NCBI GenBank assembly: GCA_946902985.2
Contig: OX336389.2
Coordinates: forward strand, 279,231,527 to 279,295,526
From: Meconema thalassinum
Taxonomy: Eukaryota; Arthropoda; Insecta; Orthoptera; Tettigoniidae
Length of the DNA: 64,000 nt
Direction of reading: 5' to 3'
The translations under genes were made by a program, and so were the position numbers. The notes under the pieces were generated by a model. It did no database searches and had not been told where the DNA came from. It was given only the letters and a program-made list of their open reading frames with translations. The stretch's first letter is position 1. Each line of letters starts with the position of its first letter. Of the stretch, positions 21,172-32,096 are shown piece after piece.

Positions 21172-21396
21172 TATCTGGCTGCGTGGTGCAGCGGTAACGT
21201 TCTCGACTGCTGTGCCCAAGGATGCAGGAGCGAATCCTGGCCTAGTATGTGTGCATTTGAGGGTTCACAAATGAGAGGGAGCCCTGCCCGTAGATTTACT
21301 GATATGTTAAAAATCCCCTTTGGGGCAAAATTCCGGCACCGCGCCTTCTCTAAAAGCCTCAGTATTTAAAAGGGACATAAAACCAAAATAGTACAT
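21172..21396 (+). repeat. SINE-D copy
   Basis: Head 'ggctgcgtggtgcagcgg' and 'ggagcgaatcctggcc', body 'tgcatttgagggttcac' and 'aatcccctttggggcaaa', tail 'ttaaaagggacataaaacc'. Confidence 0.88.
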
Positions 21397-21890
21397 TATG
21401 CAACGAGAATATAATGTCAATAATTAAGACACGAGTATGTTTAGGCCTATAAAACGAGCGTAGCGAGTTTTTTAATTTCCATACGAGTGTCTTAATTACC
21501 ATTATAGGCGAGTTGCATACGACTGTTTATGTTTATATTTTATTTTCGAACATAAATATTCATAAATATCTAACGAGATTTCACCAGTTTTATGTACTGA
21601 ACAGAGCGCATGGGACGCAGAAAATTCCTTGTATTTGACCATAGCCTCCTGGATTATCTCACTATGACACTAGGCCACGCAGTGAAATTTAAACTAGATG
21701 GCCTTGGAACTCAGCACAGGTGCGATGCTATCCTTACCTAATTGGTCAAACAACTGTTTCGTGGGCTCTGATTGGTCGGAGAAATTGTCCCATAATGAAA
21801 ACTTGTACTATGATGAGCCTCATTATAGTACAGTTTTCTGACATATAACATTTGCATTTCGACATCGTCGAACATAAACATTATTATAAG
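21392..21890 (+). mobile_element. M1 MITE, copy 2
   Basis: It starts 'acattatgcaacgagaatat', contains the hairpin around 'aaaacgagcgtagcgagttt', and ends near 'catcgtcgaacataaac'. It includes an extra 'tagcctcctggattatctc' segment that is also present in copy 3 but shortened in copy 1. Confidence 0.85.
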
Positions 21891-21954
21891 TTACTTGCGG
21901 CACCCGATGTGTATAGACCACCCGCCGACTTTACTGTTATGCGGGCTGGTCGCG

Positions 21955-22305
21955 ACAGGGTGATCGCGGTGGTCGTTACGGCGCGGCGTGGCTGCTGACA
22001 GTCCCTCACGTCCGGGAGAGGAGGGGATTCGAATCCCCCCGCTGACAACCTTGAAAATGGTCTTCTGTGGTTTCCGATCTTCCTTCCAAGCTAATACCGA
22101 GGTTGGTCCCTAACTACAATCCACATCCACTAGCTTCCAATGCCTCGTCCTTATATTCACACTTTCCTCCCCAGACAACACTCCACACGCGACGATACTT
22201 GTAGCTCACCCCATGGGTGTCCGAATAGAAGAAGCTACAAACTCTGGCGAGCCTAGCATGTCCTCGGACACTCCCGGCACTAAAAGCCATACGCTAAAAA
22301 AGAAA
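21955..22305 (+). repeat. tRNA-headed SINE (type I)
   Basis: The head carries 'ggggattcgaatccccccg'. The core 'ttgaaaatggtcttctgtgg' resembles the core of SINE-A and SINE-F. The tail has 'atgggtgtccgaatagaag' and 'cactcccggcactaaaag'. Single copy here. Confidence 0.6.
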
Positions 22306-22435
22306 AGATTTTTCACGAAAGGCAAGATTTTCCTGTACTAATGAGACGATTTTGGAAGATTTTGGTACAAATCGCACCTTCTAACTTCCTCTGGAGCTTT
22401 AGTTTTGTGAAATATACACCTTAGCAATTTATATG

Positions 22436-22466
<31 letters not shown>

Positions 22467-22797
22467 GCCTCCGTGGCTTAGGCGGCAGCACGCCGGCCTC
22501 TCACCGCTGGGTCCGTGGTTCAAATCCCGGTCACTCCATGTGAGATCTGTGCTGGACAAAACGGAGGCAGACAGGTTTTTCTCCGCGTACTCCGGTTTTC
22601 CCTGTCAACATTTCATTCCAGCAACACTCTCCACTATCATTTCATTTCATCTGTCATTCATTTGATCATTGCCCCAGAGGAGTGCGTCAGGCCTCGGCAG
22701 CCGGCACAGTTCATATCCTCGCCGCTAGATGGGGGCTTCATTCATTCCATTCCTGACCCGGTCGGAGACTGGAAGCAGGCTGTGGATTTTCATTTCA
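22467..22797 (+). repeat. SINE-H, left arm of a 330-bp palindrome
   Basis: Head 'gcctccgtggcttaggcgg' and 'gtggttcaaatcccggtcac', body 'acggaggcagacaggttttt', tail 'gactggaagcaggctgtgg' and 'attttcattt'. A (TAA)n tract precedes it at 22436-22466. It is nearly identical, inverted, to 23048-23376. Confidence 0.92.
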
Positions 22798-23047
22798 ATA
22801 ATAATATCTTAGCTGTAGTAATACAGGCGCTGGATTACCGGAATTTGCCCTGAAAGGTTTTTCCTTAACGAGCCAGTAAAGATACCGACATGGGCATCTC
22901 GATGTTGCGACGGTGGCGTTTCCTGGTCTAACTGACAAGAACTTAGCTGACCTCCAAGGACAAACACTCCCTCCCCTAACTTTATCACCCTTAGGAGCTG
23001 GACATCTGACTGTCGATGCAGAAATGATGTGCACACGAGTTTGGAGA
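22798..23047 (-). repeat. Spacer of the SINE-H palindrome, holding a SINE-D-like relic
   Basis: 'ccggaatttgccctgaaagg', 'aacgagccagtaaagatacc' and the following words parallel the reverse SINE-D body at 17830-17900, though diverged. Confidence 0.55.
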
Positions 23048-23376
23048 TGAATGAAAATCCACAGCCTGCTTCCAGTCTCCGACCGGGTCAGAATGGAATG
23101 AATGAAGCCCCCATCTAGCGGCGAGGATATGAACTGTGCCGGCTGCCGAGGCCTGACGCACTCCTCTGGGGCAATGATTAAATGAATGACAGATGAAATG
23201 AAATGATAGTGGAGAGTGTTGCTGGAATGAAATTTTGACAGGAAAAACCGGAGTACCCGGAGAAAAACCTGTCTGCCTCCGTTTTGTCCAGCACAGATCT
23301 CACATGGAGTGACCGGGATTTGAACCACGGACCCAGTGGTGAGAGGTCGGCGTGCTGCCGCCTAAGCCACGGAGGC
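23048..23376 (-). repeat. SINE-H, right arm of the palindrome
   Basis: Complement of 22467-22797 with only scattered differences. The same head sequence ends at 23376 ('aagccacggaggc'). Confidence 0.92.
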
Positions 23377-23492
23377 TTTAGTTTGGAGATAATTAGCATA
23401 ATTACCAAACTGCCTACAGAAAATCAAGCGACGTCAAAATTTTCTTTGTTTATTTCAGCGTCGACTGATGACAAAGTTAACGTCTAGAATAG

Positions 23493-23990
23493 TTCATTAT
23501 GCAACAAGCCTATAATGGCAATAATTAAGACAGGAGTATGTTTATAAAACGAGCTCTCGTTTTATAAACATACTCGTGTCTTAATCACCATTATAGGCGA
23601 GTTCCATACGACTGTTTATGTTCGACGATAATTATAACATTATTTTATGTTCGAACATAAATATTCATAAATATCTGTCGAGATTCTGCCAGTTTCGTTT
23701 ATTGAACAGAACGCATGGGACGCAGAGAATAGCTTGTATTCGATCACGGCCTCCTCGAATACCCCACTATGACACTGGTGCAGTGAAATTTAAACTAGGA
23801 GGCCGTGGAAGTCAGCGCAGGTACGGTGCTATCCTTACCTAGTTGGTCAAACAATTGTATCATACTGAAAATCTTGAGCTCTGATTGGTGGAGAACCTGT
23901 ATCATAATTAAACTTTAACTATAATGACTTAATGAGCCTCTTTAAGAAGGTTTTGGGCATATAATATTTATAATTAGGCAAGGTTGAACA
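23493..23990 (+). mobile_element. M1 MITE, copy 3
   Basis: It starts 'tcattatgcaacaagcctat'. Its hairpin is a perfect 20-bp inverted repeat with a 2-nt loop at 23534-23575. It ends near 'gaacataaacg'. The internal sequence matches 12600-12900 and 21540-21880. Confidence 0.88.
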
Positions 23991-24009
23991 TAAACGTATT
24001 TTAATATCC

Positions 24010-25284
24010 TTTCTGGCAGGTACTGTAATAGTTCCGTGTCCTCCCAGGAGTTCTGATTCCCATGAGTTCCGTTTCCCACCAGTTCCAAATTCTTTAGCGG
24101 ATTAGCTATCTGCCAATTATTACACTGCCTGAGTGAGTCCCATCAGTTCCGAACACTACCTGAGCGAGTTCCAGCTTAGGTTTCTACAGCAAAATTGTAT
24201 TAATTTGTTTATTACTGAAACAAATAAGGTCCATCGTTAGCGCCAACCGGGAGTGGGTGCCCTCTTTAATGAATTGGCTCCTCTAACAGAGGGGTGAGGG
24301 GGTGTGGACGCCATGGGCCGGTAGCTCCCATAAGCAGCTTTCGCCTTGTCAGTCAGTATCTGTATCAGCATGTGCCTTCGTCAAATAATCAGTTTTGAGT
24401 TATATTTACAAAGTTCTTAAAATAGTATCAGCATGTCACTTCGTCTTCGAACTGTTTTTTTAAAATCTTATTTACAAGTCACTTAGTAATCAGTACCTAG
24501 CTTCGTCAAATTAACTGAATTAGTCTTCTCATTTTACTCTAATCAATATGTACAGCAAAAGAAACATTTCTTAAAAATACTGTTAAATCATCGGTCTCTT
24601 CAAACTGTTGAGTTGCTCTTTGGATTCTGTCATCCATTGCAATATATTTTCTTTTCCTTTTCGCGGCATCCAAATTCAACTCTGCCCGCATAATTTTTTC
24701 GTCTGAATGTTGAGCCTCCTTCTTCAAACACAACATCAAGTCTACACGAGGATGTGGTTTTCCGCATTTCAAATTCAGCTTATGGTTCCAACCTTCTACA
24801 GAGTTATTCGTTCTATGCCTCTTCCCATGGCAATTCCACATTTCAATTGGAATATGCACGTTTTCAAGCCATTGCTCGACAAAGTAATCAGAAAACTCGA
24901 TTAACTCTTCATTGTCCGGGGCCGTGCTATGAATGTGTAGCCAACCGTCTTCTACTTTTTCTGGTTTGAGGAATGCAAGTGCAGCACACTGCCTGATAGT
25001 GGTTCTGATTTCCTGGCTAGTTTTATACACACCCGAAAGTCCAATTTCTTGCACTTTTCTCCAAATACTTTGGTTTAAGTGGAAAAAACAGCCTTGCACT
25101 TGGACTCTAGGAAATAGGAAATAATTCTTCTATCGCTTTGATAGCTCCAACTTCAAAATCCATGTTTACTATTATTAGCCGGTCAAACCTCAGAACTGAC
25201 AGCTGGGTTTTCCAGAGACATTCGGAATTAGTGGGACTCATTAGCTTATTTACTCAGGCGTGAATACGCGTTCGGAACTCATTG
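24010..25284 (-). mobile_element. MULE-type element, internally deleted
   Basis: It carries the C-terminal part of a MULE transposase (24539-25215, minus). Repeated words related to 'gagttccgaa' and 'cctgagtgagtcccat' occur at the left (24045-24180), and their complements occur at the right (about 25225-25285), consistent with subterminal repeats at both ends. Exact tips and target duplications are not visible. Confidence 0.6.
24539..25215 (-). pseudogene. MULE transposase, C-terminal fragment with frameshift
   Basis: The 186-codon frame 24539-25099 begins 'QGCFFHLNQSIWRKVQ' and continues 'AALAFLKPEKVEDGW' and 'RTNNSVEGWNHKLN'. This is the conserved end of MULE-domain transposases, whose cut-and-paste reaction uses a DDE triad. 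Upstream, in another frame (about 25120-25215), 'MDFEVGAIKAIEELFP' supplies the DFE motif, so a stop and a shift lie near 25100-25110. The N-terminal half, including the first catalytic Asp and any zinc finger, is absent. The start is not biological; the fragment is a relic. Confidence 0.82.
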
Positions 25285-25605
25285 TCTGATATGCTGTGAT
25301 ATTGCGATGGCTGTATTCGTGTGTGTAGTTGTAATTTAGATGAGGATTGGAAAGGAGGCGGTCTTAGCCTTAAGTTAAGATCCATCCCGGAATTCTCCTG
25401 AAGTAGAAGTGGGTAAACCACGGAAAACCACTTCCAGGATGGCTGAGGTGGAAATCGAATCCATCTCTTCTCATTTTTCCCTCACGAGGCTGAGTGTACC
25501 ACGTACCAGACCTCAGAAAATTAAATAAATTTCCTGGTAGAGCCGCGAATCAAACCCTGGCCTCCGCGGTGACAAATGATTTAACGTGCACGGCTTCGCT
25601 GCGGG
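25285..25605 (-). repeat. SINE-A copy
   Basis: Core 'aaccacggaaaaccacttcc', body 'cacgaggctgagtgtacc' and head 'gcgaatcaaaccctggcc' are all present. The tail end is missing, so it begins at the 'tgataacctg'-equivalent position. Confidence 0.85.
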
Positions 25606-25894
25606 ATTGAAATACTCTAGAATCTTCTACCATCTCCTCTTCCTTGCCACTAATTCTCTCTCTAAAACAATCAATCATTTAATCAGTCAATCTCTCCGTA
25701 CATTAAAGAGGAAGCAGTTTTAAAGCAAGGGGCGTTTGGGCGACACTCGTGGCCCTCCAAATTGTTTTCAGTAGCCAGCAAGTCAAAATTCAAAATTGTT
25801 TAATCCTCACGATATTCAAATGAAGACAACAGATTTACCTTGCAATGTACAGTTGCCAAATACCTTAAATAGTGATATCCAATTATCTTAAACC

Positions 25895-26050
25895 TGGATT
25901 AGTAACATGGGACATTCGATGCCCAAAGAAAATCTCTTTCCTCCCTAATTCTGGATTGGTAGCCCTGATGGCCATCCTAAAAATGGTTTCTATGGTTTTC
26001 CATTTTTACCACCAAGCAAATGCCGGGGTGCGTCCTTTAAACAGGTCCAC
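25895..26050 (+). repeat. SINE-F-like core fragment
   Basis: 'gccatcctaaaaatggtttc', 'ggttttccatttttaccac' and 'caaatgccggggtgcg' match the central part of the SINE-F at 42150-42430. Confidence 0.65.
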
Positions 26051-28819
26051 TTACGCTGCAATTATTTGAGATAATTTTACATGAGGGGTAACAATTCAAT
26101 GTTCTTACTGGGCAGGCACGTATCCAGGATTCATTTTCAGAGGAAGCACAACTCATTACTACTCTTATATAACATTGCGTCAACTTGAATTCTTAATTTC
26201 ACAACAAAATAATGATACATGCACGTTGAAATGAAAACAACTCAGTTCACGTACCGTAAATAAATCGGGAGAAATTAAATAAAGTCGAAGCACTAGCAAA
26301 TACAGATGTGTAAGAATTCCCATTAACCTCAACGGAATATCGAATTACAGTAAGACAGAGGAAATATTGTTCCCCACATAGAATTAATTTCAGGAAAAAA
26401 TGTTAATAACCTCTACTCAATACGCTCAAAAACATATCCATTTTACCCATCTTAAACACACTGCCATAGAAGCTGTGACCATGTATTTTAATACACAATC
26501 ATTATACGGTGTAGTTTCTCTTCATATCATCTCTTCTCGCCCTCCCACCTGTAGGACTCCACCCCACCACCTGCCAGTTGCCATTCCAACCAATATCCGG
26601 GGCAAAGGATCTGCCAGCAGCCATTAATCAATACTAATACTTTGGCGAAAACTTGTAATTCTCTTACGGCCGATTGTATAAACATCGCTTGACTGGGGAT
26701 TAGATTGACTGGAGTTCAAAATCAGAAACAAGTTCAGCCGTCGTCCAAGGTTGTCGCTGGTTCCGAGATCTGAGGTCAATCTGATCTCCAGCTCAGGTTT
26801 TTCAATGTGGCAACAGCGCAAAAAAGTAAGGATATTCACCTATAGAGTGCACTAAACTCATCTCCCTGAGCGATCTTCAACTTTTTGTTTGTTTATTTTT
26901 GTATGTGTTAACCTCAAAAGAAAGTGTATTGACATTTGTTGGGGATGAAAACCTATGTAGAACATAAGATAAGTGCACACCAGGCTTGATTGAGCGGAAA
27001 AGTTGAGATAAAAAAAGAAATGTAACATAAAATGGCCATTGCAGTGACAGAAAAAAAAAGTTCCATAGACTTCAAATTCGCGGCCAAAATTTCGGTCGCA
27101 TAGGATTTGCAACCAAATGCATAAAGGTAGGTGGAGTCAATTGATATACTTATTTACAGTTTTTAAATGTAGTTGCGATTACATTGCTGAAAGATATATA
27201 ACATAGTTTCAAACCATTTATTTTTATTATTTCCTTTAGGTTGAGATTTGATTGTAGCTAGGTGATCCAACCTGGTCCTACCTGCGCTGAAAGTGGGATC
27301 ACATGTGAATTGTGGTTTCATACAACTTGTGATATTCATACAAATCACTGTGATTCCTTCTGTATGAAATCCATGAAGGTAAGTTCCTTGCACATTTCTT
27401 TAGTTACGTTGTATCTCTCTACCCCCACCTATCTACCTAACCTAAAAAAATCTACAATAACTGAATTTGGTCCATGTACCATAGTTTTATGCATTAGTGA
27501 AGTGAATTTCAATATGCAGAGAGAGAACGATCATGTTGATACCTGATATTAGAACCCTGAAAGTCTTCATAAATATAATTTTACATCTATCACACTGTTG
27601 TTATAAACTGTATGCTACGACAAGTAGGCTAGTTCATTTCTCAAGGTAAGTAGGCTACTGGTAGTGAACACTGAATCAGTAGACTAGATATTGTAAACTA
27701 TTGATTGCTTAGTTTATTTGTGTAGCCTTGTTTGAAACTCTTGTCATTGTATCACAAAGGACAACAGGCTATCCTTTTTATTGGCAACAAAGGCCCCTAA
27801 ATCTCAAAATAATCAATCAATCAAGAAATAATATATTAGCATGCATTGCTATGCAATGGTATAAATTCAGAACAGTATGGTATCCAATGGTTCTTTTAAA
27901 TCAAAACTTTAATTTTATTTTGCAAATTAATGCCACTATTTGAATTATTAGGACTACCCCAATGACAATATCATACATCATGTTTGGAAACTCATAGGCC
28001 TACCAAGGATAAGGCCAACTGAATGCAAAATATGATTAATATTAACTTGATAAAATATTCTTCGCATCGTTGCTTTTCTTTCTCGTGAGCTGCAATTGAT
28101 TACGGTACTATAACGTTTGCAATATTGTTGGTACCGGTATGGAATATCTTAAAAATAAGTGGGTAGAAAACTGTACAGTAGCCTATAAGTTATTCCTCAG
28201 GTAAAAGAAGTCCCGGTACGTAAATAAATATATACTGTACCATAACCAAGGATTAGGTCATGGTGCAGTGCAAATGTGTAGTCTACTCACACAGATGGAA
28301 GGTCTTACACATGCAGGACTACAACTGTTTTTACAACACATGACCCAGCAGCTTAAAGTCATGAAAATCCAAATCTTGAAATATACTGTACCTCTTATCA
28401 TTATATTTGCATCTTTTGTATTGATCGGTTATGCCTATTTTTTAACACAGCTTAAGGTGAAAAAGATAATCATGTTACTGTTCTGTATAAAACTAGAATT
28501 TTTGTTCTGGTTGTACTCCATTCACAGGGGGCAGTGAAGTGCAGTGAATTCTTTATCATGTATGCCAAGGCTGAATTCTTGCTCAAAATTCAGTGTAACC
28601 AGGCATTTCTGTTCACTTACACTGTAGCCACTGCCCAGCTCTCCACCTCAGTGTAGCCCAGTGGAGCCAGCTCAAGAGTGACCAAGGGTCTGAACACTTT
28701 TGCAGCCTTTGCTGACAATGGCTACAACAGCTTACTGATGAACAGGTCATGATAGGGCAACTTGATACCAATCTCTGATTAGGTTTTAGCAGTCTTTTTT
28801 TTTGTTTGTTACTGATTCA
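26051..28819. other. Least repetitive stretch of the window
   Basis: Apart from a MITE-like relic (26640-26830, with 'cggccgattgtataaac', related to 34325-34437) I recognise no repeat. Exon-like signals at 27262-27378, and a strong acceptor-like 'actccattcacag' at about 28515-28528 followed by a 42-codon open frame, are the only coding hints. Confidence 0.45.
27262..27378 (+). CDS. Possible internal exon, Cys/His-rich
   Basis: This is an open 117-nt segment between an AG at 27260-27261 and a consensus donor (AAG|GTAAGT at 27379). It encodes a Cys-rich stretch with 'CELWFHTTCDI' and 'NHCDSFC', spacing reminiscent of the 'WFHxxC' part of PHD-like fingers. An in-frame TAG sits directly before the AG, as expected of an intron. 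Length is a multiple of 3, so phase is kept. It could equally be a relic of a transposon-encoded zinc finger. No partner exons can be joined with confidence. Confidence 0.25.
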
Positions 28820-28895
28820 TTTTGGGGATTAGGACATGGTCGTCAGCTCCTTGCACTTGGGGGTGTATGTGGAAGTTTTGAATAACAATTTGAGT
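28820..28895 (-). repeat. SINE-A tail fragment
   Basis: 'ggggattaggacatggtcg' to 'cttgggggtgtatgtgg' corresponds to the complement of the SINE-A tail. Confidence 0.65.
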
Positions 28896-29405
28896 TACAC
28901 ACTATTTGGCCATACAAAGTTACAATAATTTAAATCTTTGTAATGTATATAGTGTTCTGTATTGATTAGATAGGCCATGCTGATCTAAATTTAAGAAAAC
29001 CTTTACCGGTACTGTCCTCCTTAGCATGCCGCAGTAGAGAGGCAATCTTATCTGTTTACAGGAACTATGCTGAGATGTGAGATTGCTATTTATGGAGTAC
29101 CTAAGCACAATGGTTCAGTAGCATGGTTTATCACAGTCTCAAATTAAAGTATGGCTACATTTTGATAGAAAGATAAGTAAGCCTCTGTGGAATATTTTAC
29201 ACAGGACCACATTTCATTGAAAGAGGGAGGAATGAAATATTCTGATGGCATCTGGTTAGTTCCACTGTGTCAGCATCAAAGGACGGAAGAAGCTACTCAT
29301 TCCCAAGCAATAGGCAAATAAACTAAAGCATGCCCTATTAAAAGCAATATAATAAAACAAATTATTTAGCATAATTCTTCCCTGGACTTTTACTTATTAC
29401 AGTAT
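28896..29405. other. Unique stretch with a small shared word block
   Basis: 29322-29372 ('catgccctattaaaagcaat', 'aataaaacaaattatttag') recurs at 34895-34950, so a short unnamed repeat ends just before RepX. Confidence 0.5.
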
Positions 29406-30550
29406 TTTTGATGTGTAACATCTTTCCACTCGGTTGCTGGATATTTTTGTGGGAGTGATTTTGAAAAATGGGACGGAAGTGGATCGGAACGATCGAGGTG
29501 GCACCAGCTGGCAGTGGTGGATCTAATGGAAGTGTAAGACGCACTGCCAACTCGATCGATCGATCCAGCTGGCAGTGGTAAGAGAAACAATGAGCGCGCG
29601 GTGTCAGAAATTGATACCATGACGTACTCTCGGCCATGTGGAATGTGTATGACATACTGAACGGTAAACGCTCATGCGAACTCTGGTGTCAAGTGATTGA
29701 AACAAAGCACATGGTACATGTTCGAAGTCTTCGTATCAGTATTTAAATTGTAAGATGCCTTAATATCAAACATTGTAAGTAGTCGGCATTGCCGGTATTA
29801 TGTTTCTGCACAATGGCTATTCAAATATTAACCCACATAACGGTAATGCAGTCATCGATATAATATAATCGTTGTGGTTATACGAGAATTGAGCAATCCT
29901 TCATGAACTATTGCCGAATACGTTCTCTTTACTCACAAGAGGGCCTATTCATAACGCATTTTAAACTCAATTTCACGCAGGAACATTATCGAAACAAGCA
30001 AAATATAAATGAAACTTAATTCCGTAATGCAGTATTATTGGAACGTGGAAATAAGTCACCATCTTGTGTACAATATTTGCGTAGTCGAAATAGCCGTGGG
30101 GTTAGCGTCTATGACTCAGAATCTAGAGATCTTGGGCTCGAATCCCGGACGGGGTAGACATTTTTGCTACCAGATTATCATTTTAAACGATATTTATCAT
30201 ATCAATATAACTCATTTTAACAGAATCCATATGAATTTACGTGTTGGTCTGTGAATCAAGAGGACCTGTTTATAAGGAATTTAAGGTTATGAGCGGTGTC
30301 GCGGCTATTAATCTAGTTGATCCATATCGTATTCTTTATTTAGGCTAGTGCTGGTGGAAGCTACAAATCATCTAATAAAATGAGTTCAGTATTATAAACT
30401 ACAATATCTGTAAAACACTCCCTTTTACAATAGATTAATATTTGTGCCAATAATAGTATAAAATACCGGTGTATCAACAATTTCACGTGAGGTTTCTTCT
30501 ATGTCAGATGTTACACATCATATGCGACTACTGTAAGGCTCGTATTTTTT
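29406..30550 (+). repeat. RepX copy 1, unclassified dispersed repeat
   Basis: It is homologous along its length to 43500-44797. It begins 'tgatgtgtaacatctttcc' and ends near 'ctgtaaggctcgtatttt'. The complement of its first 15 bases recurs close to the 3' end (30508-30522). It has no open frame of note and contains a tRNA-like module (30089-30160). Only one unit of the 64-bp repeat seen in copy 2 is present. Confidence 0.85.
30089..30160 (+). other. tRNA-like module inside RepX
   Basis: 'tagccgtggggttagcgtct' resembles an A box. 'gggctcgaatcccggacg' supplies a B box at about the right distance. Stems are too poor for a functional tRNA. The same module is at 44330-44405, so RepX either captured a SINE head or is a very long Pol III-type retroposon. 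Confidence 0.5.
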
Positions 30551-30661
30551 TTATAAGTGCACCTTTTTCCCTAAGGCTAAATGAATGCTTAAGCATGGTG
30601 AGAATTCAGTTGGTTTAATGAACACTCACTTGTTATTTTCTAACATGTGTTATTGTTGCAG

Positions 30662-30748
30662 GTAGCTTTGGAGGAGCCTCTAACAACAGCACAGAGCAAA
30701 CAAATGCCACTGTCTGGAGAGGACAATGGGCAAAATGAAAACTGGTAG
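30662..30748 (+). CDS. Possible 3'-terminal exon, unknown protein
   Basis: An acceptor-like 'gttattgttgcag' is followed by 28 open codons ('VALEEPLTTAQSKQ' to 'NENW') and a stop at 30746. AATAAA follows at 30817-30822. The acceptor, stop and poly(A) signal are well spaced for a terminal exon, but the peptide is too short to judge. The alternative is chance. Confidence 0.25.
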   Translation, partial: VALEEPLTTAQSKQMPLSGEDNGQNENW

Positions 30749-30816
30749 AATAATTAGAATATGAAATGTTGAGCAGGCAGAAACTGAAGAAGATGAAATG
30801 TGATAATGCATTATTT

Positions 30817-30822
30817 AATAAA
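30817..30822 (+). promoter_or_regulatory. Candidate poly(A) signal
   Basis: AATAAA lies 69 bp after the stop of the possible terminal exon, in AT-rich sequence where chance occurrence is likely. Confidence 0.25.
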
Positions 30823-30829
30823 AACAAAA

Positions 30830-31616
30830 TAAAATGATGTGATGTTTATTCTGAACTAGTTGTTAATTCTGCAGGCCCTGATAGTTCCTGAAATTGTTGC
30901 CACAATATTGTCCTGCATTGACTCATGTAGGGTGTGAGTTATTGAATGGGGCATTCCTTCTCTGGGGGATTTGTACTCTCCCCACCCCTTAAGACAATAC
31001 ACCACAATCAAACATGTTTTGTATCCCTGCCTGAGGTAACATCTATCCCCAATCAAAGAAAAATGGTTTTCTATATGCTACAGCTGATCTATTGCAGTAT
31101 TGTTATAGCATTTCTTGTTAATGTGATGCTGTTGTCAATCAATAGGTTACACTCCGCTAGAGCATGGGGCTCTCCTCAAGTGCTCGCTGATCCCTCTTTG
31201 TTTGTGAACTGTGACTGAGCTATGAACTGATACCCAATCCACATGTTTGACCTTACTGTACATGAGGCAGAGGGGTATCTGTTCACAGAATAATCAACAG
31301 CAGATTAAGTAAGTTTTCTATACATAATGTATAGAATGTTTGTTATGATCAATGTAAGGCTTGTGTAGCATATTTACAACAAGATTTTCCGAAAATAAAA
31401 GTATGTTACCTTGTAGGTTTAGGGAGGTTCTCAATTGACCACTGAAGAATCAGAGAGGTTTCATCTCTTTCAAGCCTATGAAACATAGACAACCTATTAA
31501 CATTTTGAAAATACAGTTACTATTAGGTGGTAGCTCACAGTAATTCACATCTCAGTTTTCATGTATTTTGAAGCTGCCGGTAAGGGAATAGCCACAACAT
31601 ATTAGGAATTAACCTC
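30830..31616. other. No feature recognised
   Basis: Short frames only. No repeat family known from the window. Confidence 0.45.
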
Positions 31617-31645
31617 TCTTTATTATTATTATTATTATTATTATT
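31617..31645. repeat. (TTA)n microsatellite before SINE-H
   Basis: A trinucleotide tract abuts the SINE head, as also seen at 22436-22466. Confidence 0.9.
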
Positions 31646-31977
31646 ATTGGCCTCCGTGGCTTAGGCGGCAGCACGCCGGCCTCTCACCGCTGGGTCCGTG
31701 GTTCAAATCCCGGTCATTCAATGTGAGATCTGTGCTCTACAAAATGGAGGCAGACAGGTTTTTCTCCGTCTACTCCGGTTTTCCCTGTCAAAATTTCAGT
31801 CCAGCAACACTCTCCACTATCATTTCATTTCATCTGTCATTCATTTAATCATTGCCCCAGAGGAGTGCGACAGGCTTCGGCAGCCGGCACACTTCATATC
31901 CTCGCCGCTAGATGGGGGCTTCATTCATTCCATTCCTGACCCGGTCGGAGACTGGAAGCAGGCTGTGGATTTTCATT

Positions 31978-31978
<1 letters not shown>
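31646..31978 (+). repeat. SINE-H copy, full length
   Basis: Same head, body and tail as 22467-22797 with point differences ('tgtgctctacaaaatgg'). The tail runs directly into a long (TTA)n tract. Confidence 0.92.
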
Positions 31979-32018
<40 letters not shown>

Positions 32019-32037
32019 ATTATTATTGTTATTATTA

Positions 32038-32096
<59 letters not shown>
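31979..32096. repeat. (TTA)n microsatellite, about 118 bp
   Basis: Long, slightly interrupted trinucleotide tract after the SINE tail. The Asn-, Leu- and Ile-rich frames here are artefacts. Confidence 0.97.

Noticed and set aside
22795..23328. 177-codon minus-strand ORF also seen in part at 22515 and 31698
   Set aside because: The same peptide appears wherever SINE-H occurs. It is SINE sequence read by chance.
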